Positions 43,365 through 51,685 of a stretch of 64,000 bases of DNA are shown here, piece after piece (positions within the stretch are counted from its first letter, which is position 1; the number at the start of each line of letters is the position of its first letter). Source of the DNA: JANPBY01 sp963805505 (GTDB lineage Bacteria; Actinomycetota; Actinomycetes; DATJPE01); the NCBI GenBank assembly GCA_963805505.1, contig CAWDUP010000006.1:77261-141260 (forward strand), read 5' to 3'. Under the pieces are notes generated by a model. It was given only the letters and a program-made list of their open reading frames with translations, ran no database searches and was not told the DNA's origin. Both the position numbers and the translations under genes were made by a program.

Positions 43365-45629
43365 ATGAAGCGCAACGGCGCAGTCCTGGGCTTGGCCCGC
43401 TGGTCCGCAGAGCACCCGTGGCGGGCGATGGCCGGCTGGATGGCCCTCGTCGTGACCTGCCTCGCGCTCGGGGCCACCATGGGCACCCGCACCCTGACCG
43501 ATGCCGAGAGCGGTTCTGGGGAGTCCGGCCGTGTGGACCGGGTGGTCGAGAACGCCCGCTTCCCCGCCCCGGTCATCGAGGACGTGCTGATCTCGACGGC
43601 GGACGGCACACCGTTGCCTGCCAAGCGCGTGGACTCCACCGTTCGCGAGCTGACTCGGGCCTACCGCGCCCTCCCGGCGGTGGAGGACGTCGGCCAGCCG
43701 ACCGCGGCCCAGAGCGGAGCTGCGGTGCTGGTGCCGGTGACCTTGGCGGACGGTGGAAACGTCGGCTATGCCGCCGTCAGCTACGCCGCTGACGAAGTCG
43801 GAGCCATGCAGGCGGCCACGGCGAACGTGCAGGCAGCCCACCCGGATCTGTTGATCGAACAGGTGGGCGATGCCTCGCTGGAGGCCTCGTTGGGACGGCA
43901 GCTCGGTGCCGACTTCCGGCGGGCTGAGGTGCTCAGCATCCCCGTGACCCTGGCCATCCTCATCGTCGCCTTCGGGGCACTGATCGCCGCCGGAGTCCCC
44001 GTGCTCCTCGCCCTCACCGCCGTCGCCGGGGCCATCGGTCTGTCGGGCGTCGTCTCCCACCTCCTCCCGGTCACCGACGTGCTCAGCAGCGTGGTCCTGC
44101 TCATCGGGATGGCGGTGGGCGTGGACTACTCGCTGTTCTACGTCCGGCGGGCTCGTGAGGAGCGCGCGAAGGGCCGCTCGACCCTCGACAGCGTCGAGAT
44201 CGCTGCGGCCACCTCAGGGCGGGCGGTCGTGATCTCCGGCGCGGCCGTGATGATCGCCATGAGCGGGATGTTCTTGTCCGGCAACGCTGTGTTCACCTCG
44301 ATGGCCGTGGGCACGATCCTCGTCGTCGCGATGGCCGTCGTTGGATCGCTCACCGTCTTGCCGGCGATCCTTGCCAAGCTCGGAGATCGGATCGACCGCC
44401 CGCGCGTCCCGTTCCTGCACCGTTGGCGTCGGCCCCAGGCCGGCAGCGGCCGGTTCTGGCCGGCCCTGATGCGCGTCGTCCTGGCCAGGCCGGCGGTTTC
44501 CCTCGCCATCGGGAGTGTCGCCCTCGTCGCTCTGGCAGTGCCTGCCGTCGGGATGAGCCTGCGGGAGAGCGGACCGGACGACCTGCCCAGGACGATCGCT
44601 GAGCTGCGCACGTACGACCGCGTCGTCGCGGCCTTTCCCCAGGAAGGCAGCACGCAGACGGTTGTCGTGTGGGCCGACCAGAGCCTCGATCAGTCACGGC
44701 TGAGGGCGGAAACCGGCAAGCTGGTCAGGACGGCCACCGAGACCGGGTTGTTCGTGGACACGAACCCGGAGCTTGAGTTCTCCCCCGACGGCACGGTCGC
44801 TCGCTTCGACCTCGCCATGCCGTACGGCGCCAGCGACCCGCGCGCCGGTGAGGCCCTGACCGAGCTGCGCGGCAGCCTCCTGCCGGCTCTGCTCGCCGAC
44901 TCGTCCGCAGACGAGGCGGGTGTCACGGGCATGATCGCCAACGACGCCGACTTCACCTCCCAGATGTCGTCGAGGCTGCCTCTCGTCATCGGTTTCGTGC
45001 TGGCCCTGACGGTCGTGGTCCTGCTGCTCGCGTTCCGGTCTCCCGTCATCGCCGCCACCGCCGTCGTCCTCAACCTGCTGTCCGTGGCAGCTTCCTATGG
45101 ACTGCTGGTGCTGGTGTTTCAGCACACGTGGGCGGAGTCGCTGCTCGGATTCCACTCCAACGGCGCGATCATCTCGTGGCTGCCGCTGTTCTTGTTCGTG
45201 GTGCTGTTCGGCTTGTCCATGGACTACCACGTCTTCGTCGTGAGCCGGATCCGCGAAGCCGTCGAGCGCGGGCTTGACACCAAGGCAGCGGTGACGGAGG
45301 GGATCACCAGCTCGGCGGGCGTGGTCACCAGCGCCGCCATCGTGATGGTCGGGGTGTTCTCGATCTTTGCCACGCTGTCGCTGCTGGCCTTCAAGCAGAT
45401 GGGGATCGGGCTGGCGGCCGCCGTGCTCATCGACGCCACCGTGGTTCGCGGGCTGCTGCTCCCGTCGGTCATGGCGCTGCTCGGTCGGTGGAACTGGTGG
45501 GTCCCGGCCGCTTGGGCGCCGCGGGAGGCGACCGGCAACGCCGAAGTCGGCCGACCCGTCGTGGCCGCCGGCCCGGCGCTCGACGCGGTGAACGAAGAGC
45601 CGGCAGAACTCGTCGGCCGAGGTGCTTGA
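43365..45629 (+). CDS. MMPL family transporter
   Basis: A 754-residue RND-type inner-membrane protein in two repeats. Each has one helix, a large extracytoplasmic loop and a five-helix bundle. Membrane motifs include GMAVGVDYSLFYVRRAREE and its counterpart GLSMDYHVFVVSRIREA, the proton-relay Asp-Tyr pairs of MmpL proteins. Such transporters export lipids or drugs. GAAAGG precedes the ATG. It is divergent from the two-component operon, which may regulate it. The last codons run into the palindrome controlling the MerR gene. Confidence 0.92.
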   Translation: MKRNGAVLGLARWSAEHPWRAMAGWMALVVTCLALGATMGTRTLTDAESGSGESGRVDRVVENARFPAPVIEDVLISTADGTPLPAKRVDSTVRELTRAYRALPAVEDVGQPTAAQSGAAVLVPVTLADGGNVGYAAVSYAADEVGAMQAATANVQAAHPDLLIEQVGDASLEASLGRQLGADFRRAEVLSIPVTLAILIVAFGALIAAGVPVLLALTAVAGAIGLSGVVSHLLPVTDVLSSVVLLIGMAVGVDYSLFYVRRAREERAKGRSTLDSVEIAAATSGRAVVISGAAVMIAMSGMFLSGNAVFTSMAVGTILVVAMAVVGSLTVLPAILAKLGDRIDRPRVPFLHRWRRPQAGSGRFWPALMRVVLARPAVSLAIGSVALVALAVPAVGMSLRESGPDDLPRTIAELRTYDRVVAAFPQEGSTQTVVVWADQSLDQSRLRAETGKLVRTATETGLFVDTNPELEFSPDGTVARFDLAMPYGASDPRAGEALTELRGSLLPALLADSSADEAGVTGMIANDADFTSQMSSRLPLVIGFVLALTVVVLLLAFRSPVIAATAVVLNLLSVAASYGLLVLVFQHTWAESLLGFHSNGAIISWLPLFLFVVLFGLSMDYHVFVVSRIREAVERGLDTKAAVTEGITSSAGVVTSAAIVMVGVFSIFATLSLLAFKQMGIGLAAAVLIDATVVRGLLLPSVMALLGRWNWWVPAAWAPREATGNAEVGRPVVAAGPALDAVNEEPAELVGRGA

Positions 45630-45651
45630 ACTTGGACCCGGGTCCAAGTTC
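45628..45651. promoter_or_regulatory. 24-bp perfect palindrome, MerR-type operator
   Basis: The half-site GAACTTGGACCC is followed immediately by its exact reverse complement. It overlaps the MMPL stop codon and ends 12 nt before the MerR start. MerR regulators bind such dyads between promoter elements, so this most likely controls the arsenic-type operon. The close spacing implies a short or absent leader. Confidence 0.75.
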
Positions 45652-45663
45652 TAGCCTGGGGGC

Positions 45664-46089
45664 ATGACGACCACCGAGCTCGCTCCTGCGGGCCTCACCG
45701 TGGCGGCTCTCGCCTCCGAGGTGGGGGTGGGCAGGGACACGATTCGCTACTACGAGCGAGTCGGGCTCCTGCCCGCTCCCCCTCGGACCGCTGGCGATCA
45801 CCGCCGCTACCCCTCCACGGCCGTGGATCGACTGCTGTTCATCCAGGGCTGTCAGCGCCTCGGGCTCCGGCTTGACGACATCCGCGACCTGCTCGAGGTT
45901 CGTGACACCGGGCAGTGCGCTTGCGCACCGGCTGGAGACCTGCTGACCGCGCGACTGTCAGAGCTCGACGCCGAGGTCCATCGCCTGCAACTGCTGCGCC
46001 GCGACCTCACCAGCATGCTCGACAGCCTCGCCACGGATCAGTGCCCCGACCCAGCGCCGGGCACCTGGTGCTCCCCGGAAGGGAGGTGA
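45664..46089 (+). CDS. MerR family metal(loid)-responsive regulator
   Basis: A 141-residue MerR protein. The N-terminal HTH runs from LTVAALASEVGVGRDTIRYY to RTAGDHRRY, followed by the long dimerisation helix. Ligand-type cysteines are C85 and C87 (GQCACAPAG) and C127 and C136 in the C-terminal tail. The pattern fits metal or metalloid sensing and differs from ZntR, CueR and MerR-Hg, so the inducer cannot be named. It is followed at 4 nt by the tiny Cys-rich gene, then an aquaporin and ArsC-like gene. ArsR would be the usual regulator in such an operon. Confidence 0.9.
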   Translation: MTTTELAPAGLTVAALASEVGVGRDTIRYYERVGLLPAPPRTAGDHRRYPSTAVDRLLFIQGCQRLGLRLDDIRDLLEVRDTGQCACAPAGDLLTARLSELDAEVHRLQLLRRDLTSMLDSLATDQCPDPAPGTWCSPEGR

Positions 46090-46093
46090 GGTC

Positions 46094-46165
46094 ATGGCGC
46101 TCGATCTGTTGACTTGCCAGTGCGAGGACGACTGTTGCTGCACGTCCAGCGACGGCTGCTGCTGA
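46094..46165 (+). CDS. 23-residue cysteine-rich peptide
   Basis: This very short gene has a strong ribosome binding site (GGGAGGTGAGG). Its peptide begins MALDLLTCQCEDD and continues with CCC, TSSDG and CC before TGA: seven cysteines in 23 residues. Its stop overlaps the ATG of the aquaporin gene by one base (TGATG), so the aquaporin would be translated by coupling. Two roles are conceivable: a metalloid-binding peptide, or a Cys-rich leader that senses charged tRNA-Cys as reported for mycobacterial polycysteine ORFs. Nothing in the sequence decides between these. Confidence 0.65.
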   Translation: MALDLLTCQCEDDCCCTSSDGCC

Positions 46166-46848
46166 TGGACCTGCCCCGCCGCTGCTTCGCGGAGTTCCTG
46201 GGGACCGGCCTGCTCGTCGCCATCGTCGTCGGCTCCGGCATCGCCGCCCAACGACTGACCGACGACGGCGCCCTGCAGCTCCTGATCAACTCGCTTGCGA
46301 CTGCGGCGGGGCTCGCCGTCCTCATCCTCGTCCTGGCACCGGTTTCGGGAGCGCACTTGAATCCGGCCGTGTCCCTCGCCGACTGGCAGCTGGCCGGGCA
46401 GCGCGGGCACGGCCTGTCGTTGCCGCACGTGGGGATCTACAGCGCGGCCCAGGTCGCCGGAGGCATTGCGGGAGCCATCCTGGCGAACACCATGTTTTCC
46501 GAACCCACCGCCTGGTCCAGCACCGTGCGGACCGGCTGGGGGCTGCTCCTGTCCGAAGGCGTCGCCACCGCCGGACTGATCGTGGTGATCTTCGCCCTGG
46601 CCATGACCGGCCGTGCCCGCTTCAGCGCCATCGCGGTCGGAGCATGGATCGGAGCCGCCTACTGGTGGACCGCCTCCACCTCTTTCGCCAACCCAGCGGT
46701 CACGATCGGGCGCGGGTTCACCGACACCTTCGCCGGCATCGCCTGGTCATCGGTGCCCGCGTTCCTCGCCGCCCAGCTGGTTGGTGCCGCCGCCGGTGTG
46801 CTGCTGATCCGCGTCCTGTTCCCCTCCCCTGTCGAGAGCCAAGCATGA
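46165..46848 (+). CDS. Aquaglyceroporin (arsenic-operon type)
   Basis: The 227-residue MIP-family channel has six transmembrane helices and both pore motifs intact: NPA at 66-68 (HLNPAVS) and NPA at 176-178 (FANPAVT). In several bacteria an aquaporin (AqpS) replaces ArsB and lets arsenite or methylated arsenic flow out after reduction. The arsC-type gene overlapping its end supports this role. It is coupled to the Cys-rich peptide upstream. Confidence 0.9.
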   Translation: MDLPRRCFAEFLGTGLLVAIVVGSGIAAQRLTDDGALQLLINSLATAAGLAVLILVLAPVSGAHLNPAVSLADWQLAGQRGHGLSLPHVGIYSAAQVAGGIAGAILANTMFSEPTAWSSTVRTGWGLLLSEGVATAGLIVVIFALAMTGRARFSAIAVGAWIGAAYWWTASTSFANPAVTIGRGFTDTFAGIAWSSVPAFLAAQLVGAAAGVLLIRVLFPSPVESQA

Positions 46849-47264
46849 AGCCCCGTGTCCTGTTCGCCTGCCGTGCCAATGCCGGCCGCTCCGTAGCCGC
46901 GCGACTCATCGCCCAGCGCTACGCCGAGGATCGCGTGGACGTGTTCTCCGCGGGTTCCGAACCCGGACCTCACGTCCATCCGGAGGTCGCGGCAGTCCTC
47001 GCCGAGCGCGGGCTCGACGCGTCCGGCGAACAACCCAAGCCCTTCGATCCCGACGGTCGCTACGACGTCGTCATCACGATGGGCTGCGGCGATACGTGCC
47101 CGGTCTACCAGGGCGCGCGGTACGAGGACTGGCCGCTCGACGACCCGAAGGACCAACCACTGCCGGTCGTGCGGGACATCGTCGACGACATCGACCAGCG
47201 GGTACGAAGGCTGCTCGCCGACCTCGTTTCCGACGGAGGCAATTCCCAAGCCCGGGTCAGATGA
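46845..47264 (+). CDS. arsC: Arsenate reductase, LMW phosphatase-type (ArsC)
   Basis: A 139-residue low-molecular-weight phosphatase-fold protein. The P-loop is C9-R-A-N-A-G-R15-S, and C81 and C85 (MGCGDTCPVY) are the further redox cysteines of thioredoxin- or mycothiol-linked ArsC. An Asp-Pro pair in WPLDDPKDQP is in the general-acid position. It reduces arsenate to arsenite. The ATGA overlap with the aquaporin gene indicates tight coupling. Its 3' end overlaps the convergent DsrE-like gene by 8 nt. Confidence 0.9.
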   Translation: MKPRVLFACRANAGRSVAARLIAQRYAEDRVDVFSAGSEPGPHVHPEVAAVLAERGLDASGEQPKPFDPDGRYDVVITMGCGDTCPVYQGARYEDWPLDDPKDQPLPVVRDIVDDIDQRVRRLLADLVSDGGNSQARVR

Positions 47265-47796
47265 AGATGATCTGGGCGCCTTCGGTCATCTCGATGAACT
47301 GTGCCGCGCTGATGATCGCCTCGACGTCCTCACGCAGATCGGTCTGCTCGAGGTGCATCATGTCCGCCGACATCCGGCAAGCCCACAGGTGGCCACCGGA
47401 CGCGACGATCTGATCGAGGAAGTCGGGCACCTCGGGCACGCCGAGGTCGGCGATCTGCTTCTTCAGCATGTGCGTGGCGGCGCTCGTCATGCCGGGCAGC
47501 GGAGCCAGCGCCTGCGGCAGCCGTACATCCTTGATCGGCAAGTGCATCGCCGCGTTGCCCGCAGGGCTGAACTGGAGGTCGTTCATCCGCGACTTCGTGA
47601 TCATGTCGAAGCCCCAGAAGGTGAAGAACAGGTGCACCTCCACGCCCTCGCCGAGTGCCGCGTTGCCCATGATCAGGCCGGGGTAGGCCATGTCGAGGTT
47701 GCCCTTGGAGCAGATGATCGCGAGCTTGCGGCCAGTGTCGTTGTCGTCTCCGAAGTCGGGGACGATCCCGGGCACGGTGTCAGTCGTTGTGGTCAT
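47257..47796 (-). CDS. DsrE/DsrF/DrsH-like sulfur relay protein
   Basis: A 179-residue DsrE-fold protein (DsrE2 type). A Rossmann-like start LAIICSKGNLDMAYPG and an active-site region HLWACRMSADMM with a conserved Cys are present. Such proteins carry persulfide sulfur to or from DsrC/TusE-type partners in the cytoplasm. A TusE-like gene lies 14 nt upstream and a SQR-like flavoprotein before that, so the three probably form one sulfur-handling operon. Confidence 0.88.
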   Translation of the reverse strand: MTTTTDTVPGIVPDFGDDNDTGRKLAIICSKGNLDMAYPGLIMGNAALGEGVEVHLFFTFWGFDMITKSRMNDLQFSPAGNAAMHLPIKDVRLPQALAPLPGMTSAATHMLKKQIADLGVPEVPDFLDQIVASGGHLWACRMSADMMHLEQTDLREDVEAIISAAQFIEMTEGAQIIFI

Positions 47797-47810
47797 GACG
47801 ATCCCTTCCC

Positions 47811-48125
47811 TCACACACAGCCGTGCGGCTTGGGCAGCCCGGCGACGTAGGCCATCTTCTTGGCCGGCTTCTTGGGGAACAGCGCGAACTGCTCCTTGGC
47901 TGGAATACCCCCGACGGTCTGCACGCGTCGCGTCGTTGCCGTCTCCCCCTTCTCGGGGAAGTCCTTGCGCAGGAACCGCAAGCAGGCCCAGTGCGCGTCG
48001 GTCAGGTCGATGCCGATGTTGGCAGCGAGCACCTTGGCGAGGTCTTCGTCCCACTCGTCATAGACGGTCATGAATCCCTCGTCGTCGACGTGGATCTCGC
48101 GTCCGTCCATCGTGGTCACAGGCAT
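47811..48125 (-). CDS. TusE/DsrC-like sulfur relay protein with single C-terminal Cys
   Basis: A 104-residue protein. The DsrC signature at the C-terminus, VAGLPKPHGCV, holds the penultimate redox cysteine (C103). The second cysteine of true DsrC, 11 residues earlier, is Ala92 here. This places it with TusE or regulatory variants that receive one persulfide at a time, rather than with dissimilatory sulfite reductase DsrC. It sits between the SQR-like and DsrE-like genes. Confidence 0.9.
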   Translation of the reverse strand: MPVTTMDGREIHVDDEGFMTVYDEWDEDLAKVLAANIGIDLTDAHWACLRFLRKDFPEKGETATTRRVQTVGGIPAKEQFALFPKKPAKKMAYVAGLPKPHGCV

Positions 48126-48177
48126 GTCGTGCTCCTTTCCTTGCGGCTGCGAGCGCCGGGAATCCGGCCGGCCGCCG

Positions 48178-49428
48178 TCACGTCTTGGCTGGGTGCTTGC
48201 CCGCCATGCTCATCTGGGAGGGCAGCGGGATGGGGCGGCCGGGGAGCAGCACGTTCCAGTACAGCCACCGGAAGGCGAGCTTCCCGGAGTGGTTGATCCG
48301 GCTCTCGGCGAGCAGGCTGAACGGCCCGACGCCAGGAACTGGGTAGCGCCCGGTCAGCGGCTCGGTGTCGTAGTTGAAGTCGATCAGCATGCCCTTGCCG
48401 TGCCCGGTCTCGATGAAGCAGTTCACGTGCCCGTCGTACGACTCCGGCATCGGCCGGCCCTCGATGTGGGCGATGAAGTTGTCCGGGAACAGGTCCAGCG
48501 AGAAGTGCGCGGCCGATCCGGCCTTGGAGGTCGGGAGGTCTGCCGCGTCGCCGACTGCGAAGATGTTGGCGTAGGCGTTAGACAGCATGGTGTGCTTGTC
48601 GACCGGCACCAGGTTGAGCTCGTCGCCCAGCCCGCTGCGCGCGATGTAGTCGGCACCCATGTTCACCGGCACGGTGACCAGCAGGTCGAAGGGCACCTCA
48701 CGTTCGTCCATGGACACCAGGGTCGAGGTCTCCGCATCCACCCGGTCGACCATGAAGTCGGGCTCCAGCTCGATCTTGCGCTCGGTGAGCAGGTAGCCCA
48801 GCTGCTTGGAGCACACGGGCTTGGTGAACGCCCCCTCCAGCGGGGTGACGTACACGATCTCGACCCGGTCCCGCATGCCCCGGTCTGTGAAGTGCGCATC
48901 CGCGAGGAAGGTGAACTCCAGCGGGGCGACCGGGCACTTGATCGGCATCTCGGTGACGTGAACGACCAGCCGACCCCCCGGCCAGTTCTCGAGCACCTCG
49001 CCCAGCCGCCGTGCACCGTCGAGGGTGTAGAACTCGTGCACGGTCTTGCCCCACACCGCCGGGTCGGCCATCCCTGGCGTCTGGTCCGGTCGCGGGGAGA
49101 CGCCGGTCGCGATGACGAGCTGGTCGTAGGCCAGCTCGCGGCCGTTGGTGAGGACGACCACGTTGTCCTCGGGAAGGACACGGTCGATCCCACTCACGAC
49201 GAGGTCCACGCCGTCCTTGATGAACCGATGGCGCGGCTTGGTCAGGTCGGCCGGCTCGTACCCACCGAAGGGCAGGAACAAGAAGCCAGGCTGGTAGGGA
49301 TGCACGTCGTCCTGGTCGACGACGGTTATCTGCCACTCGTCCTCGGGAAGGCGCGGGCGGAGCTTGTTGACGACGATGGTGCCGGCTGTCCCGGCCCCGA
49401 GAACCACCAGATTCTTCTTGGTCTTCAT
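48178..49428 (-). CDS. Sulfide:quinone oxidoreductase-like flavoprotein
   Basis: The 416-residue FAD protein has an N-terminal dinucleotide fold (VVLGAGTAGTIVVNKL) and YDQLVIATG, typical of the SQR/type II NADH dehydrogenase superfamily. Cysteines C165 (PIKCPVAP), C206 (KPVCSK) and C337 (HVNCFI) are candidates for the redox-active ones of SQR. The membrane-facing C-terminus is aromatic and basic (LAFRWLYWNVLLPGRP). Together with DsrE and TusE-like genes downstream, it probably oxidises sulfide or a persulfide and hands sulfur to the relay. Substrate not proven. Confidence 0.87.
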   Translation of the reverse strand: MKTKKNLVVLGAGTAGTIVVNKLRPRLPEDEWQITVVDQDDVHPYQPGFLFLPFGGYEPADLTKPRHRFIKDGVDLVVSGIDRVLPEDNVVVLTNGRELAYDQLVIATGVSPRPDQTPGMADPAVWGKTVHEFYTLDGARRLGEVLENWPGGRLVVHVTEMPIKCPVAPLEFTFLADAHFTDRGMRDRVEIVYVTPLEGAFTKPVCSKQLGYLLTERKIELEPDFMVDRVDAETSTLVSMDEREVPFDLLVTVPVNMGADYIARSGLGDELNLVPVDKHTMLSNAYANIFAVGDAADLPTSKAGSAAHFSLDLFPDNFIAHIEGRPMPESYDGHVNCFIETGHGKGMLIDFNYDTEPLTGRYPVPGVGPFSLLAESRINHSGKLAFRWLYWNVLLPGRPIPLPSQMSMAGKHPAKT

Positions 49429-49509
49429 GCTGATCACGCTAGGCAGAGCGGCTCCGCCAGTGGCAGTGCCGGAATGCCCGTACGCCCCGGACAAACGTCC
49501 CGCCCGGGA

Positions 49510-50175
49510 TCAGGCGAGCAGCGAAATACCGTCTCCGAGAACCTTCGCCCCGAGAACGACGAACAACACGGTCATCACCGTGGCGTTGTTGGCGAGCAAC
49601 CACGCCTTCATCGAGGTGAGCGTCGGCTCAGCACGGTCCCGCACAAGCAGATAGCCGAGCACCGGCGCGATGATCGTGATCGACGCCAGCGCGACCCACA
49701 CCGCAATGACGACGACCTGATCGCCGGCATCCAGGTCCGCGGCACCGATCGTCGCCGCCGTCGCGATGGCCAGGCCGAGATTCTTGGGATTCGCGATCGT
49801 GAGCAACAACCCAAGTCCGAGCGCCTTGACCGCCGAGAAGTCGTCGATCGCTGTCATCCACCCCGGCATGCTCGGCTCCTCGCCCGCGCGCGGGCGGCCG
49901 CGCCATTGGCGAGCAGCGAGGAACAGGAACGCCAGACCGATGACCACCTTGAGAACGCCGCTGCGCGTTGAGCCGGCGTCGTCGCTCGACCCCACGTCGA
50001 GGGCGAGGACCGCGACGACGACGGCCGTCAGGCCTACCAGCCAGCCGAGCAGGAAGGCCAGGCTGTTGCGGGTGGCCGCCCGCGAGAAGAGCATCAAGAT
50101 CAAGGCAATGACGGGGATCGGGCTGATCGCGACGCCGACCGCCGTGGCGAGCACCTGGCCCAAGGTTGCGCCCAT
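49510..50175 (-). CDS. GAP family membrane protein (Sap/LysE-like)
   Basis: A 221-residue protein with six hydrophobic helices: AVGVAISPIPVIALILMLFS at the start, then LAFLLGWLVGLTAVVVAVLAL, and IANPKNLGLAIATAAT, where the Pro-Lys-Asn turn is typical. GAP/Sap proteins belong to the LysE superfamily; in mycobacteria they help move glycolipids to the surface. The cargo here is unknown. The isoprenyl transferase lies 6 nt upstream on the same strand, so a shared transcript is likely. Confidence 0.88.
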   Translation of the reverse strand: MGATLGQVLATAVGVAISPIPVIALILMLFSRAATRNSLAFLLGWLVGLTAVVVAVLALDVGSSDDAGSTRSGVLKVVIGLAFLFLAARQWRGRPRAGEEPSMPGWMTAIDDFSAVKALGLGLLLTIANPKNLGLAIATAATIGAADLDAGDQVVVIAVWVALASITIIAPVLGYLLVRDRAEPTLTSMKAWLLANNATVMTVLFVVLGAKVLGDGISLLA

Positions 50176-50181
50176 GACCGG

Positions 50182-50949
50182 TCAGTCTCGCTTTCGTTTG
50201 CCGTAGGCGCGTAGCGCCCGCAGGAAGTCGACCTGGCGAAATCCCGGCCAGTAGACGTCGGCGAAGTACAGCTCGGAATGCACGCCCTGCCAGAGCATGA
50301 AGTCAGACAGCCGTTGCTCACCGCTGGTCCGAATGATCAGATCGGGGTCGGGCAGACCGGGGTTGTACAGGCGCGCAGCGATCGCCTCATCCGTGACCGA
50401 GGCACCGACCTCGAGCATCGGCACATCCATCGCCGCCGCGTCCTCCAGCAAGGCCCGCACCGCCTCGACGATCTCGTGGCGCCCGTCGTAGCCGATCGCC
50501 ACGGTCAACTGCCCCCGCGTGGCACGACCCAAGGTCGCCTCGCGGGCCTGTTTGAGCGCTCGCGCCGTACTGTCCGGCAGCAGGTCGAGATTGCCGGCCA
50601 GGTGCAGCTGCCATCCACCAGAGGGACGCGCGAGGCGTGAGGCGATCACGTCTTCGGCGACCCGCATGAGGAAATCGACCTCGTCGTGCGGCCGCTTGGC
50701 CAAGTTGTCCGCCGACGCCACCCACACGGTGACGTGATCGATCCCGAGGTCGGCGCACCACTCGAGAACCTCCTCGACGTGCTCGGCGCCGAATCGGTGG
50801 CCGACGCTGGGGTTCTCGTGACCGTTCAGCCTCGCCCAGCGACGGTTTCCGTCCATGATCAGCGCCACGTGGCGCGGAACTTCTCCGGTCAGGACGGTGC
50901 GTCGCAGCACCCGCGCATACACAGCGAGGGCGACGCCTTTGGCGGTCAC
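50182..50949 (-). CDS. uppS: Cis-isoprenyl diphosphate synthase (UppS family)
   Basis: A 255-residue cis-prenyltransferase. MDGNRRWARLNG includes the catalytic Asp and diphosphate-binding residues, and RTSGEQRLSDFMLWQ is the family's C-terminal signature. The actinobacterial group includes a short-chain Z,E-farnesyl diphosphate synthase (Rv1086) and the decaprenyl synthase. The N-terminal extension (VALAVYARVLRRTVL) is seen in the Rv1086-like type, so a short product is possible. Starts at GTG. Confidence 0.93.
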   Translation of the reverse strand: MTAKGVALAVYARVLRRTVLTGEVPRHVALIMDGNRRWARLNGHENPSVGHRFGAEHVEEVLEWCADLGIDHVTVWVASADNLAKRPHDEVDFLMRVAEDVIASRLARPSGGWQLHLAGNLDLLPDSTARALKQAREATLGRATRGQLTVAIGYDGRHEIVEAVRALLEDAAAMDVPMLEVGASVTDEAIAARLYNPGLPDPDLIIRTSGEQRLSDFMLWQGVHSELYFADVYWPGFRQVDFLRALRAYGKRKRD

Positions 50950-50994
50950 CCGAAGACCGTAGCCCGACGCCGCACGTCGACAGCCCCGGTCGAG

Positions 50995-51606
50995 CTAGCC
51001 GATCGGAGTGCCCACGCCTCCGGCGCAGGTCGCTCCGGGCTCAGGGGTCTGGCTGCCCTGACGGTAGACATCGAGGAAGGTCTTCAGCTGCGGATCGTCC
51101 ACGCCGTCCAGGAGGACTTGCACCCCCCAAGCGCTGGCGACGACGGGCGCTGGAAGCCCCGGGTAGGGCGAGAGGACGACGTAGGAGCTGGGCATCTGCG
51201 CGCGCAGCGCTTCGACGTCAGCCGCGCTGAGCGAGGGGTCGTACGTGACCCACACGGCCCCGTGCTCCATGGAGTGGACCGCGTTCTCGTTGTGGACCGG
51301 CGCGTCGTAGATCCCGCAGTTGAGCCACTCCGGGTTGTGGTCGCCCCCTACCGGTGGGTTCTGTGGATAGGTCACCGGGTCGGTCGTGTGGTTGGCCGAG
51401 GCGACCGGGTAGGTCGTCACGTCGCCGGTCAGGGCATCCCGATCGCTGGTCGAGTGCTGCATGCCCAAGAAGGTGTAGCCGGTGATGATCGCGATCACGA
51501 GCAGGCCCACGACCCCCGCGATGATGTTGCGCCTGCGTTCAGCCTGCCGGTCACGGGGGCGCGGCGGGGTCGGGTTCTCGTTGTCCAACGTGCTCAGCTG
51601 GTCCAT
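50995..51606 (-). CDS. DUF3105 membrane-anchored protein
   Basis: A 203-residue protein with a Pro/Arg-rich cytoplasmic start, one transmembrane segment (NIIAGVVGLLVIAIITGYTF) and a DUF3105 domain. The domain shows PPVGGDHNPEWLNCGIYD, NAVHSMEHGAVWVTYDP and a terminal TCAGG. Two conserved cysteines could form a disulfide outside the cell. Function unknown. DUF3105 genes are common in actinobacteria, often near tRNA or cell-envelope genes. Confidence 0.9.
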   Translation of the reverse strand: MDQLSTLDNENPTPPRPRDRQAERRRNIIAGVVGLLVIAIITGYTFLGMQHSTSDRDALTGDVTTYPVASANHTTDPVTYPQNPPVGGDHNPEWLNCGIYDAPVHNENAVHSMEHGAVWVTYDPSLSAADVEALRAQMPSSYVVLSPYPGLPAPVVASAWGVQVLLDGVDDPQLKTFLDVYRQGSQTPEPGATCAGGVGTPIG

Positions 51607-51685
51607 GCCCGTCCTTTCCGAGCGCGCAGGCGCGCGTCGACTGCGCCCAGTGTCTCAGGATGGGGCAGAAACAGCACGCAGCAGA

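Noticed and set aside
48070..49971. Plus-strand open frame of 633 codons opposite the SQR-like gene
   Set aside because: Crosses two unrelated real genes on the other strand and has no recognisable domain.
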